From an uncultured Blautia sp. (GTDB taxonomy: Bacteria > Bacillota > Clostridia > Lachnospirales > Lachnospiraceae): DNA of 7,284 nucleotides. Within the stretch, counting starts at the first letter, position 1; each line of letters opens with the position of its first letter. Below are positions 1 to 6,979 of the stretch, one piece after another. Both the position numbers and the translations under genes were made by a program. The stretch covers positions 1-7,284 of the forward strand of contig CAMBYR010000102.1 of NCBI GenBank assembly GCA_945872375.1, given 5' to 3'. The notes under the pieces are model-generated. The model did no database searches, was not told where the DNA came from, and saw only the letters and a list, made by a program, of their open reading frames with translations.

Positions 1-520
1 GGTGGATATGTATTTCTGTGTCTCCAAAGTCCTGGAGGAGCTGGGAAAGGGAGCAGAGGAACTGCTGGATAAATTCGGGGATGTAAAGGAAATTCAGCAG
101 CGGGTTCATTCCATGGAGCAGGTGACACAGTATCTGAAAGAAATGTTTACGGAGGCCATGAAGCTTCGGGACTCCCTTTCACAGGATAAATACAGCCGCC
201 TCCTGGAGGAGGCTCAGCAGTATGTAAGACAGAATTATGCCAACGAAGAGATTTCCCTGAATACGGTGGCTTCCCATGTCGGGATCAGCCCCGGCTATTT
301 CAGCACGGTGTTCCGGCAGGAGACCGGAGGCACTTTTATTGAATACCTTACCGGAATCCGCATGGAAAAGGCCAGAGAACTGCTTCGGTGCACCAACAAA
401 AAAACATCGGAGATCGCCTATGATGTGGGATATCGGGACTCCCATTATTTCAGTTATATTTTTAAGAAGACGCAGGGGATGACACCGAAGGAATACCGCG
501 GAGAACGTAAGGAGGGCTGA
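1..520 (+). CDS. AraC-type response regulator (YesN-like), C-terminal part
   Basis: This is the C-terminal end of a DNA-binding response regulator, most likely the partner of the kinase that follows. The visible 172 residues start with a helical linker (about 1-65) and end with an AraC/XylS DNA-binding domain. Helix-turn-helix 1 lies around residues 84-105 (SLNTVASHVGISPGYFSTVF). Helix-turn-helix 2 lies around 135-157 (TSEIAYDVGYRDSHYFSYIF) and is followed by the family's closing GMTPKEYR. A GTG at position 2 is in frame, but I do not take it as the start. YesN-type regulators carry an N-terminal receiver domain with the phospho-acceptor aspartate, none of which is visible, so the gene very probably begins upstream of the window. 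The stop is at 518-520, 5 bases before the kinase start, so the two are co-transcribed. That it controls the downstream importer is inferred from position. Without the receiver domain, a plain AraC regulator cannot be strictly excluded. Confidence 0.88.
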   Translation, partial: VDMYFCVSKVLEELGKGAEELLDKFGDVKEIQQRVHSMEQVTQYLKEMFTEAMKLRDSLSQDKYSRLLEEAQQYVRQNYANEEISLNTVASHVGISPGYFSTVFRQETGGTFIEYLTGIRMEKARELLRCTNKKTSEIAYDVGYRDSHYFSYIFKKTQGMTPKEYRGERKEG

Positions 521-525
521 ATGAG

Positions 526-2052
526 GTGAGACGAAGTATATCTCTGAAAAAAAGAATGCTGATCCTTTGTTTCACGATCATGGTGCCCCTTCTTGTAATG
601 ATCGTCAGTATTCTGGTACTGCTTCGAAACTTTACAGAGTCCTACCGTCAGATCGTGACAAATATTACAGATGCAAACGAGTATAATATCAATTTTGAAA
701 AGGACATGAATTATACGGTATACCGGGTGGTGATCGGCTCCATTTCACTGGATGAGCTGAAAGAAGGGGATGTGATTGAGGGATCGGATATCCGATATGC
801 CACGGTGGTGAAAAATCCATATAAAATGATCGAGGATGCCAGAGCGGATTTTCAGGAAATGCAGAAAAATGTGACGGCAAATGACAGTACCTTTCAGATC
901 AAAGGAATTCTTTCCTGTCTGGATACGCTGGAAAATGTGCTGAAAAAGATAGAAAAAAATCTCAAAGGGCCATCCAACTATTCCAATAATATGCCCATGT
1001 GGGAGAATGATGTTCATGGTGTGACGTCTCTGATCCAGAATTATATTCAGAAGTATATTTATTATGAGACCATGAGCCTGGAACAGCTGAAAAATGTGAT
1101 CGAAGAGGAAACCGCCCAGGCGATTTCGCTGAGTATCCTGCTTCTGGCAGGAATCATCGCGGTTGCTTTCTGGATTATCAGAAGAACGATCCGAAGTGTT
1201 ACGGTTCCCATCAATGCCCTTTGCGATGCGGCGCGCCAGATGGAGAAGGGTGATTTTACGGCAGAGCAGGCGATTCCTTCGGACGATGAGATTCAGATTC
1301 TGGTTCACCGGTTTGACAGGATGCGTGACAAGATCGCAAATCTGGTGGAGGATATCAAAACGGAGCAGATGAAACTGAAGGATACGGAGCTGAAGCTTCT
1401 GCAGGAGCAGATCAATCCGCACTTTCTTTATAATACACTGGATACCATCGTATGGCTGGCGGAGGAAGGCCAGGACCGGGATGTGGTTGCCATGACCACG
1501 TCCCTGTCGGAATTTTTCCGTACCGTCTTAAGCGGAGGAAGGGATTACATCACGATCCGGGAGGAGGTTACCCATATCCGGAGCTATCTGAGTATTCAGC
1601 AGTTCCGCTATGAGGATATCCTGGACTATGAAATCACGATCGATGAGAAATTATATGAATACATTATTTTAAAACTGACGCTGCAGCCGCTGGTGGAAAA
1701 TGCTCTTTATCATGGAATTAAAAATAAACGCGGAAGAGGAAAAATCATCATCAACGGCTATGAGGACGGAGCGGACCTGATCCTGGAAGTGACCGACAAC
1801 GGAATCGGCATGGATCAGGAGGAACTTTACAGTCTGAAGCGAAAGCTGAAAGAAAAATCCAGTCACGAGAGAAGCGGATTCGGACTGATCAATGTGGAGG
1901 AGCGGATCCGGATGAATTACGGCTATCGGTACGGAATGGAGTTTGAGAGCGAAAAAGGAAAAGGAACGAAGGTAAAAGTACGAATACCTAAAAAAATTCC
2001 ACCTTTATCTGAAAAAAATATACTTTTGCCATCAGAAACAGAAAATTTCTAA
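526..2052 (+). CDS. Sensor histidine kinase, YesM/LytS-like (HPK7 type)
   Basis: This membrane sensor kinase (508 residues) should phosphorylate the adjacent AraC-type regulator. Transmembrane segment 1 is about residues 11-33. An extracytoplasmic sensor region of roughly 160 residues follows (about 36-196), rich in predicted helix and without a domain I recognise. Transmembrane segment 2 is about 199-218. A HAMP linker spans about 220-272, with a short helical stretch to 290. The His_kinase domain contains the phospho-acceptor H299 in LQEQINPHFLYNTLD. The ATPase domain follows with N-box N392 (PLVENALYHG), G1 box DNGIGM (424-429) and G2 box GFGLINV (451-457). The start is GTG at 526, because the ATG at 521 is stopped at once by TGA and AAGGAGGG at 509-516 sits 9 bases ahead of the GTG. 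The last 17 residues (after KK490) are A/T-rich and outside the conserved fold. The family call is secure; the ligand is unknown and is only guessed to be a sugar from the neighbouring importer. Confidence 0.93.
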   Translation: MRRSISLKKRMLILCFTIMVPLLVMIVSILVLLRNFTESYRQIVTNITDANEYNINFEKDMNYTVYRVVIGSISLDELKEGDVIEGSDIRYATVVKNPYKMIEDARADFQEMQKNVTANDSTFQIKGILSCLDTLENVLKKIEKNLKGPSNYSNNMPMWENDVHGVTSLIQNYIQKYIYYETMSLEQLKNVIEEETAQAISLSILLLAGIIAVAFWIIRRTIRSVTVPINALCDAARQMEKGDFTAEQAIPSDDEIQILVHRFDRMRDKIANLVEDIKTEQMKLKDTELKLLQEQINPHFLYNTLDTIVWLAEEGQDRDVVAMTTSLSEFFRTVLSGGRDYITIREEVTHIRSYLSIQQFRYEDILDYEITIDEKLYEYIILKLTLQPLVENALYHGIKNKRGRGKIIINGYEDGADLILEVTDNGIGMDQEELYSLKRKLKEKSSHERSGFGLINVEERIRMNYGYRYGMEFESEKGKGTKVKVRIPKKIPPLSEKNILLPSETENF

Positions 2053-2082
2053 AAATAATGAACCAAGATTGTTTTTTTTTCC

Positions 2083-2120
2083 GTAGATTCAAACTTTATT
2101 TTTGGTAGAATATGTATAAG
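2083..2120 (+). promoter_or_regulatory. Probable extended -10 promoter of the sugar-binding protein gene
   Basis: TAGAAT at 2106-2111 matches the -10 consensus at five of six bases and is preceded by TG at 2103-2104, which makes it an extended -10. No good -35 sits at the proper distance (2083-2088 reads GTAGAT), as expected for a promoter that needs an activator. TATAAG at 2115-2120 is a second candidate -10. Upstream, nine T residues (2072-2080) and general A/T richness could favour polymerase or activator binding. The transcript would have a leader of about 50 bases ending in AAGGAGG at 2157-2163, 8 bases before the ATG. Read by eye; no start-site data. Confidence 0.5.
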
Positions 2121-2171
2121 AGCTGAGGGAGTGAGACACCTGAGGCACAAAAAGAAAAGGAGGATCTCATA

Positions 2172-3155
2172 ATGAAAAAGAAAGTTTTATCAGTAGCGTT
2201 ATCCGCAGCAATGGTTGCATCCCTTGGAGCAGTTACCACTGTTCAGGCAGAAGACGATTTAATCGTTGTCGGCTACGCTCAGGTTGGTGCAGAATCCGAC
2301 TGGAGAACTGCAAACACCGAATCCTTTAAATCCACCTTTACCGAAGAAAATGGTTACAAACTGATCTTCGACGACGCACAGCAGAAACAGGAAAACCAGA
2401 TCAAAGCGATCCGTTCCTTCATTCAGCAGGATGTAGATTATATCGTAGTTGCTCCTGTAGTTGAGACCGGTTGGGAAACAGTTCTGGAAGAAGCAGCAGA
2501 GGCCGGTATCCCGGTAATCCTTTCCGACAGAATGATGCAGGTTACAGACGACTCTCTGTATGAGTGCTGGGTAGGCGGAAACTTCGTAAAAGAAGGTGAA
2601 GATGCCGGTACATGGCTGGCAGGATACCTGGAAGAACAGGGACGCGGCGAAGAAGACATCAACCTTGTAACAATTCAGGGAACCATCGGAGCATCTGCTC
2701 AGGTTGGACGTACAGAAGGCTTTGGAAACATCCTTGCACAGCATGAAAACTGGAATATGTTAGACATGCAGTCTGGTGAATTTACACAGGCAAAAGGCCA
2801 GGAAGTTATGGAATCCTTCCTGAAATCCTATGATGATATTGATGTAGTTGTATGTGAAAACGACAACGAAGCATTCGGCGCAATCGATGCTATCAAAGCT
2901 GCAGGAAAGACCTGCGGACCGGAAGGCGACATCATCGTTATCTCCTTTGACGCTGTAAGCGCAGCATTTGATGCTATGATCGCAGGCGATCTGAACGCAG
3001 CATTCGAGTGCAACCCGCTTCACGGACCGCGTGTAGCTGAGATCATTCAGAAACTGGAAGCCGGCGAAGAAGTTGAAAAGATCCAGTATGTTGATGAAGC
3101 ATATTTCGATACCTCCATGGATCTGGAAGCTATCAAAGCAGAGCGTCTGTACTAA
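2172..3155 (+). CDS. ytfQ: Galactofuranose-type sugar ABC transporter substrate-binding protein
   Basis: This extracytoplasmic periplasmic-binding-protein-like receptor (327 residues) delivers a furanose sugar to the permeases encoded downstream. It has a signal peptide: KKK at 2-4, a hydrophobic core at about 5-21, and a likely type I cleavage after VQA26. There is no cysteine in the signal region, so no lipobox. The mature protein matches E. coli YtfQ as I recall it: QVGAESDWR (37-45), QQKQENQIKAIRSF (70-83), APVVETGWE (94-102), SDR (118-120), QGTIGAS (169-175), KGQEVMESF (208-216) and END (229-231) with GAIDAIKAAG (236-245). The loop after the second-domain aspartate reads FDAVSA (259-264), where E. 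coli has IDGVPD, so specificity may differ. Family relatives in bifidobacteria (FruE) bind fructose and other sugars. Codon choice is more restricted than in the kinase (mostly GAA, AAC, GTT), which suggests high expression. A strong terminator follows. Family call is firm; galactofuranose as ligand is an inference. Confidence 0.9.
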   Translation: MKKKVLSVALSAAMVASLGAVTTVQAEDDLIVVGYAQVGAESDWRTANTESFKSTFTEENGYKLIFDDAQQKQENQIKAIRSFIQQDVDYIVVAPVVETGWETVLEEAAEAGIPVILSDRMMQVTDDSLYECWVGGNFVKEGEDAGTWLAGYLEEQGRGEEDINLVTIQGTIGASAQVGRTEGFGNILAQHENWNMLDMQSGEFTQAKGQEVMESFLKSYDDIDVVVCENDNEAFGAIDAIKAAGKTCGPEGDIIVISFDAVSAAFDAMIAGDLNAAFECNPLHGPRVAEIIQKLEAGEEVEKIQYVDEAYFDTSMDLEAIKAERLY

Positions 3156-3200
3156 TCAGCAGAACATACACAGGGTTTGATGCATTGAATTGAGTAATGG

Positions 3201-3235
3201 AGGGCGGAGGCTGTAAAACCTCCGCCCTTTTTCTT
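3201..3235 (+). terminator. Intrinsic terminator after the binding-protein gene
   Basis: A perfect 10-bp GC-rich stem, AGGGCGGAGG (3201-3210) with CCTCCGCCCT (3219-3228), encloses an 8-base loop and runs into TTTTTCTT. It lies 45 bases after the binding-protein stop and before the ATPase gene. No clear promoter is visible between it and the ATPase, so the ATPase and permeases are probably made by read-through. That is the usual way such operons keep the binding protein in excess. Confidence 0.88.
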
Positions 3236-3279
3236 GTTTCACAGGGAAATTCCTTTGGAATTTCCCTGTGAAACAAGAA
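3231..3279 (+). repeat. Perfect 23-bp inverted repeat with 3-base loop
   Basis: Arm 1 (3231-3253) and arm 2 (3257-3279) are exact reverse complements around the loop TTT. The inner 10 bp is GGGAAATTCC/GGAATTTCCC and the outer part is CTTGTTTCACA with its complement. Its foot shares bases 3231-3232 with the T-tract of the terminator just before it. No T-run follows on either strand, so it does not look like a second intrinsic terminator. In RNA it would form a very stable hairpin 36 bases before the ATPase start, long enough to be an RNase III substrate or to protect the 3' end of the binding-protein message. Whether it belongs to a dispersed repeat family cannot be seen from this window. Confidence 0.93.
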
Positions 3280-3315
3280 GTGGCAGGATAAAAAAGGAAA
3301 GAGAGGCGGGACCAT

Positions 3316-4830
3316 ATGGAATCAGGTGTAGTTCTTACGATGAAAAATATCTACAAAACCTTTCCGGGTGTAAAAGCCCTGCAGAACGTGGATTTTACCC
3401 TCCGAAAAGGTGAAATACATGCTCTGATGGGCGAAAATGGTGCCGGGAAATCCACATTGATCAAGGTATTGACCGGCGTAGAGGAATTTGAAACGGGAGA
3501 AATCAGAATTGATGGAAAAGACGGTGCGATCATCAACCGTTCTCCCCAGGAAGCACAGACAAATGGAATCAGCACCGTGTATCAGGAGGTCAATCTGTGT
3601 CCGAACCTGTCGGTGGCAGAAAACCTTTACATAGGACGCGAGCCAAGAAAAGGTGCTTTCATTGACTGGGGAACCATGAAAAAGAATGCAGCCGAGCTTC
3701 TGGAAAGTCTGGACATTCATGTGGATGTATCGGCAGCGGTGGAGAACTATTCCATTGCGATCCAGCAGATGCTTGCCATTGCACGTGCGGTGGATATGTC
3801 GGCAAAGGTATTGATCCTTGATGAGCCTACTTCCTCGCTGGATGATGATGAAGTAGAAAAACTGTTTGTATTAATGAGAAGATTAAAAGACCAGGGTGTC
3901 GGCATTATTTTTGTTACCCATTTCCTGGAACAGGTATATGCAGTCTGTGACCGCATTACGGTTCTTCGAAACGGAACTCTGGTAGGAGAATATAAAGTGG
4001 AAGAGCTTCCCCGCGTACAGCTTGTTGCCAAGATGATGGGAAAAGATTTTGATGATCTGGCATCACTGAAAAAAGAGGGAGAGGCCACAAAAGTCAGTGA
4101 TGAGGTTGTCATTGAGGCGAAAAATCTGGGACACAAGGGAACCATCCGTCCCTTCAATCTCACGGTACATAAAGGAGAAGTTATCGGTCTTACCGGTCTT
4201 CTTGGTTCCGGACGTTCAGAGCTGGTAAGAGCGATCTACGGTGCAGATAAGCCGGACGAAGGCGAGCTGTTCGTAAAAGGGGAGAAGCTTCAGGTGAATA
4301 TGCCGATTGATGCCATGATGCATGGCATGGCGTACCTTCCGGAAAACCGTAAAGAAGAAGGCATTATTGCAGATCTTTCTGTCCGCGAAAATATTATCAT
4401 CGCTCTTCAGGCGAAAAAAGGAATGTTCCGGCTGATGAGCAGAAAGGAACAGGAAGAATTTACAGACGAATATATTAAGATCCTGCAGATCAAAACCGCA
4501 GACAGAGAAACACCGATCAAGCAGCTTTCCGGCGGAAATCAGCAGAAGGTCATCCTTGGAAGATGGCTTCTGACAAATCCGGATTTCCTGATTCTGGACG
4601 AGCCTACACGAGGCATTGATATCGGTACCAAGACGGAAATTCAGAAGCTGGTTCTGGAGCTGGCAGAAAAGGGTATGAGTGTGATCTTTATTTCCTCCGA
4701 GGTGGAAGAGATGATCCGTACCTGCAGTCGCATGGCCGTTCTTCGCGATGGCTCCAAGGTCGGCGAACTGGAAGAATCTGAACTGAATCAGTCTTCGATC
4801 ATGAAAGCAATTGCGGGAGGTGCAGAATAA
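3316..4830 (+). CDS. ytfR: Sugar ABC transporter ATPase, two fused nucleotide-binding domains
   Basis: This cytoplasmic ATPase (504 residues, close to the roughly 500 of E. coli YtfR) drives the importer. Domain 1 has Walker A GENGAGKST (39-47), Q-loop region TVYQEVNL (87-94), a degenerate signature YSIAIQQ (145-151), Walker B VLILDEPT (165-172) and H-loop H202. Domain 2 has a modified Walker A, GLLGSGRSE (294-302), with arginine in place of lysine, a canonical signature LSGGNQQK (404-411), Walker B FLILDEPTRGID (424-435) and serine (S461) where the H-loop histidine would be. One composite ATP site (Walker A1, H202, LSGGN) is therefore canonical and the other degenerate, as is usual for the RbsA/MglA/YtfR family. 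FFPGVKAL-like FPGVKAL (16-22) and IGREP (106-110) closely match YtfR. The ATG at 3316 follows AGAGGCGGG (3302-3310); an ATG at 3340 is possible but would start right at the domain edge. The stop overlaps the permease start as TAATG. Confidence 0.94.
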   Translation: MESGVVLTMKNIYKTFPGVKALQNVDFTLRKGEIHALMGENGAGKSTLIKVLTGVEEFETGEIRIDGKDGAIINRSPQEAQTNGISTVYQEVNLCPNLSVAENLYIGREPRKGAFIDWGTMKKNAAELLESLDIHVDVSAAVENYSIAIQQMLAIARAVDMSAKVLILDEPTSSLDDDEVEKLFVLMRRLKDQGVGIIFVTHFLEQVYAVCDRITVLRNGTLVGEYKVEELPRVQLVAKMMGKDFDDLASLKKEGEATKVSDEVVIEAKNLGHKGTIRPFNLTVHKGEVIGLTGLLGSGRSELVRAIYGADKPDEGELFVKGEKLQVNMPIDAMMHGMAYLPENRKEEGIIADLSVRENIIIALQAKKGMFRLMSRKEQEEFTDEYIKILQIKTADRETPIKQLSGGNQQKVILGRWLLTNPDFLILDEPTRGIDIGTKTEIQKLVLELAEKGMSVIFISSEVEEMIRTCSRMAVLRDGSKVGELEESELNQSSIMKAIAGGAE

Positions 4831-5879
4831 TGAGTAAACTGAAAAAAATCACACAGTTCCGTTTGTTTCTGCCGATCTTGTGTCTGGTGTTGGTGCTTCT
4901 GGTAAACCTGATCACAACACCTGACTTTTTTGCGATCAGTGTACGTGACGGAATGCTTTATGGCTATATTATTGACGTTATCAACCGTGCCAGCGAGCTT
5001 GTGATCCTGGCCGTAGGCATGACCCTGATGGTTGCAGCTTCCGGTGGTACGGATATTTCCGTAGGAGCCGTGATGGCGGTGGCGGCAGCCGTTGTCTGCA
5101 ACGTTCTTTCCGGCGGACAGCAGTCCGTTACGGAATACAGCAATCCTTACATTCTGGGTATCCTGGCAGGGATTGCCGTAGCAGCAGTCTGCGGATGCTT
5201 CAATGGATTTCTGGTTGCAAAGCTGAAAATTCAGCCGATGATCGCGACACTGATCCTCTTCACGGCAGGCCGCGGTATTGCACAGCTTATTACAAAAGGA
5301 CAGATCACTTATGTGCGTGTGGATCAGTACAAGGTACTTGGCTCCAGCATTAAGGGCCTTCCCCTTCCGGTGCCGTTCTTTGTGGCTATGCTGGTGGTGA
5401 TCGTTACGCTTCTGCTCCTGAAACGGACAGCCATTGGCCTTTACATTGAATCCGTAGGCATCAACTCAAAAGCGTCCCGCCTGGTAGGTTTAAAATCCTC
5501 CAAAATCATTTTCCTGACATACCTTTTCGGCGGAATTCTGGCAGGTATTGCAGGACTTGTGGCAAGCTCCCGTATCTATTCGGCAGATGCAAACAATATC
5601 GGTCTGAATATGGAGCTGGATGCCATCCTGGCTGTTGCGCTTGGGGGCAACTCCCTTGGAGGCGGTAAATTCTCCCTGATGGGTTCCGTGATCGGTGCCT
5701 ATACCATTCAGGCGCTGACGACGACCCTGTATGCAATGCATGTATCTTCTGACCAGGTGCCTGTTTACAAGGCGATCGTGGTTGTCATCATTGTATCTCT
5801 GCAGTCTCCGCAGCTTAAGAAATGGGTCAGCAAAATGAAACTGAACAAAAAAACAGTAAGCGGAAATGAGGTGGCCTGA
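4830..5879 (+). CDS. ytfT: Sugar ABC transporter permease 1 (YtfT-like)
   Basis: This inner-membrane permease of the BPD_transp_2 (RbsC-like) family has 349 residues, against about 340 for E. coli YtfT. Nine or ten hydrophobic segments are visible, the clearest at about 12-29, 55-70, 78-93, 107-130, 135-152, 182-198, 226-246, 283-300 and 312-326. Family signatures are SGGTDISVGA (71-80), FNGFLVAKLKIQPMIATL (124-141), the ATPase-contacting loop VGINSKASRLVGLKSSK (209-225) and ELDAILAVALGGNSLGGG (262-279). It should pair with the second permease to form a heterodimeric channel, unlike ribose systems that use two identical copies. The ATG overlaps the ATPase stop by one base, and GGGAGGTG (4815-4822) gives a well-placed ribosome binding site inside the ATPase gene, pointing to translational coupling. 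The C-terminus after about 328 is a basic cytoplasmic tail. Choosing YtfT over YjfF rests on gene order and on the weaker similarity to YjfF signatures. Confidence 0.91.
   Translation: MSKLKKITQFRLFLPILCLVLVLLVNLITTPDFFAISVRDGMLYGYIIDVINRASELVILAVGMTLMVAASGGTDISVGAVMAVAAAVVCNVLSGGQQSVTEYSNPYILGILAGIAVAAVCGCFNGFLVAKLKIQPMIATLILFTAGRGIAQLITKGQITYVRVDQYKVLGSSIKGLPLPVPFFVAMLVVIVTLLLLKRTAIGLYIESVGINSKASRLVGLKSSKIIFLTYLFGGILAGIAGLVASSRIYSADANNIGLNMELDAILAVALGGNSLGGGKFSLMGSVIGAYTIQALTTTLYAMHVSSDQVPVYKAIVVVIIVSLQSPQLKKWVSKMKLNKKTVSGNEVA
5868..5874 (+). promoter_or_regulatory. Ribosome binding site deciding the start of permease 2
   Basis: GAGGTGG lies 6 bases ahead of the ATG at 5881 and inside the end of permease 1. 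The alternative in-frame ATG at 5866 has only GCGGA in front of it and would itself cover this site. The shorter form is therefore preferred. Confidence 0.65.
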
Positions 5880-5880
5880 G

Positions 5881-6915
5881 ATGAGTACAAAAACAACGAA
5901 AACAAAAAGAAAAATTGACGGAAACTCCTTCCTGCTTCTGATCACTATTGCGCTGTTCTTCATCATGTATATTGCCGGTATGATCATTTTCCGTGAGCAG
6001 GGCTTCGGAAAAGTACAGAACTTTTTGAATCTGTTTATCTCCAATGCCGGTCTGATCGTCATTGCAGCCGGTATGACCGTTGTCATGATCACGGGCGGAA
6101 TCGATATTTCCGTAGGTTCCGTGGTTGCACTGACCTGTATGCTGCTTGCATGGATGATGGAAAACAAGGGAATCGGTGCGATTCCGGCAACCTTGCTGGT
6201 GCTGGTCATGGGTGTCGTATTTGGTCTGGTGCAGGGCTTCCTGGTTGCATACCTGAACATTCAGCCCTTCATTGTAACCCTGGCAGGAATGTTTTTTGCC
6301 AGAGGTATGACAGCCATCATTTCCACAGATATGATCAGTATTTCCAATGAGACATTTCTGTCCTGGGCAAAATATAAAATTTATTTACCGTTCGGTGGTT
6401 ATGTAAACCGAAAAGGCGTGATGATCTATCCGTATATTTACCCCAGTGTTGTGATTGCCCTTGTGGTTCTCGTGCTGGTATTTGTAATGCTGCGCTATAC
6501 AAAATTCGGCCGCTCCATCTATGCGGTGGGCGGTAATGAACAGTCGGCTCTGATGATGGGTTTAAATGTACGCAGAACGAAGCTGAAAGCATACGTGCTC
6601 AGCAGTACCCTCTGCGGCCTTGGCGGATTTCTGTTCTGTCTGAATACCTGTGCAGGATTTGTAGAGCAGGCAAAGGGTCTGGAAATGGATGCCATCGCAT
6701 CGGCCGTTATTGGCGGAACACTTCTTACAGGAGGTGTCGGAAATGTGTTCGGTTCCCTGTTTGGTGTTCTGATCAAAGGTACCATCGAAGCATTTATCAC
6801 ATTCCAGGGAACCCTGTCTTCCTGGTGGACAAGAATTACCATTGCTGCAATGCTTTGCTTCTTCATTGTTCTGCAGAGTATCTTTGCTGCTGCAAAGAGT
6901 AAGAATAAGAAGTAA
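5881..6915 (+). CDS. yjfF: Sugar ABC transporter permease 2 (YjfF-like)
   Basis: This is the second permease of the importer, BPD_transp_2 family, 344 residues from the chosen start. Hydrophobic segments are seen at about 17-37, 53-70, 78-93, 100-122, 128-146, 185-205, 236-256, 285-303 and 316-336. Diagnostic matches to E. coli YjfF as I recall it are TGGIDISVGS (71-80), FIVTLAGMFFARG (130-142), YAVGGNEQSALMMGL (214-228), EMDAIASAVIGGTLLTGGVG (268-287) and GTLSSWWTRI (310-319); the last is strongly characteristic of this subfamily. An ATG at 5866 in the same frame would add MRWPE before the start used here, but it overlaps permease 1 and lacks a good ribosome binding site. From 5881 the gene starts one base after the permease 1 stop, so translation is probably coupled. 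It is the last gene of the transporter unit, and I see no convincing terminator after it. Confidence 0.91.
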   Translation: MSTKTTKTKRKIDGNSFLLLITIALFFIMYIAGMIIFREQGFGKVQNFLNLFISNAGLIVIAAGMTVVMITGGIDISVGSVVALTCMLLAWMMENKGIGAIPATLLVLVMGVVFGLVQGFLVAYLNIQPFIVTLAGMFFARGMTAIISTDMISISNETFLSWAKYKIYLPFGGYVNRKGVMIYPYIYPSVVIALVVLVLVFVMLRYTKFGRSIYAVGGNEQSALMMGLNVRRTKLKAYVLSSTLCGLGGFLFCLNTCAGFVEQAKGLEMDAIASAVIGGTLLTGGVGNVFGSLFGVLIKGTIEAFITFQGTLSSWWTRITIAAMLCFFIVLQSIFAAAKSKNKK

Positions 6916-6979
6916 AACTCTGAGCCGATCGGGAATTCTCTTATGTAAAAAACGAATAGTAACCATATATTTTACTGAT

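Noticed and set aside
745..1422. 225-codon open frame on the minus strand inside the kinase gene
   Set aside because: The kinase is clear on the + strand with conserved boxes; the reverse frame gives a low-complexity product without a recognisable domain and no ribosome binding site in context. It is a shadow.
2050..2082. T-run of nine bases (2072-2080) after the kinase gene as a terminator
   Set aside because: No GC-containing stem directly precedes it; only a weak A/T pairing (AGAAA with TTTCT) about 20 bases earlier. It more likely contributes to an A/T-rich upstream promoter region.
2053..2171. Catabolite-response (cre) site near the binding-protein promoter
   Set aside because: I looked for the TGNAANCGNTNNCA pattern on both strands here and in the 3156-3315 and 6916-7085 gaps and found no acceptable match.
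3133..3315. 60-codon minus-strand open frame across the terminator and inverted repeat
   Set aside because: It is made mostly of the two hairpins and the end of the binding-protein gene, and has no plausible start context.
5866..5880. Upstream ATG as start of permease 2
   Set aside because: It has a poor ribosome binding site and overlaps the GAGGTGG site that serves the ATG at 5881; the extra residues MRWPE have no counterpart in the family as I recall it.
5490..6260. 256-codon minus-strand open frame spanning the junction of both permeases
   Set aside because: It crosses two well-supported + strand genes, shows no domain, and its length follows from codon bias of the permeases.
6916..6950. 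Palindrome CCGATCGG after permease 2 as a terminator
   Set aside because: The dyad leaves only a 2-base centre, the possible longer pairing is poor, and no T-run follows.
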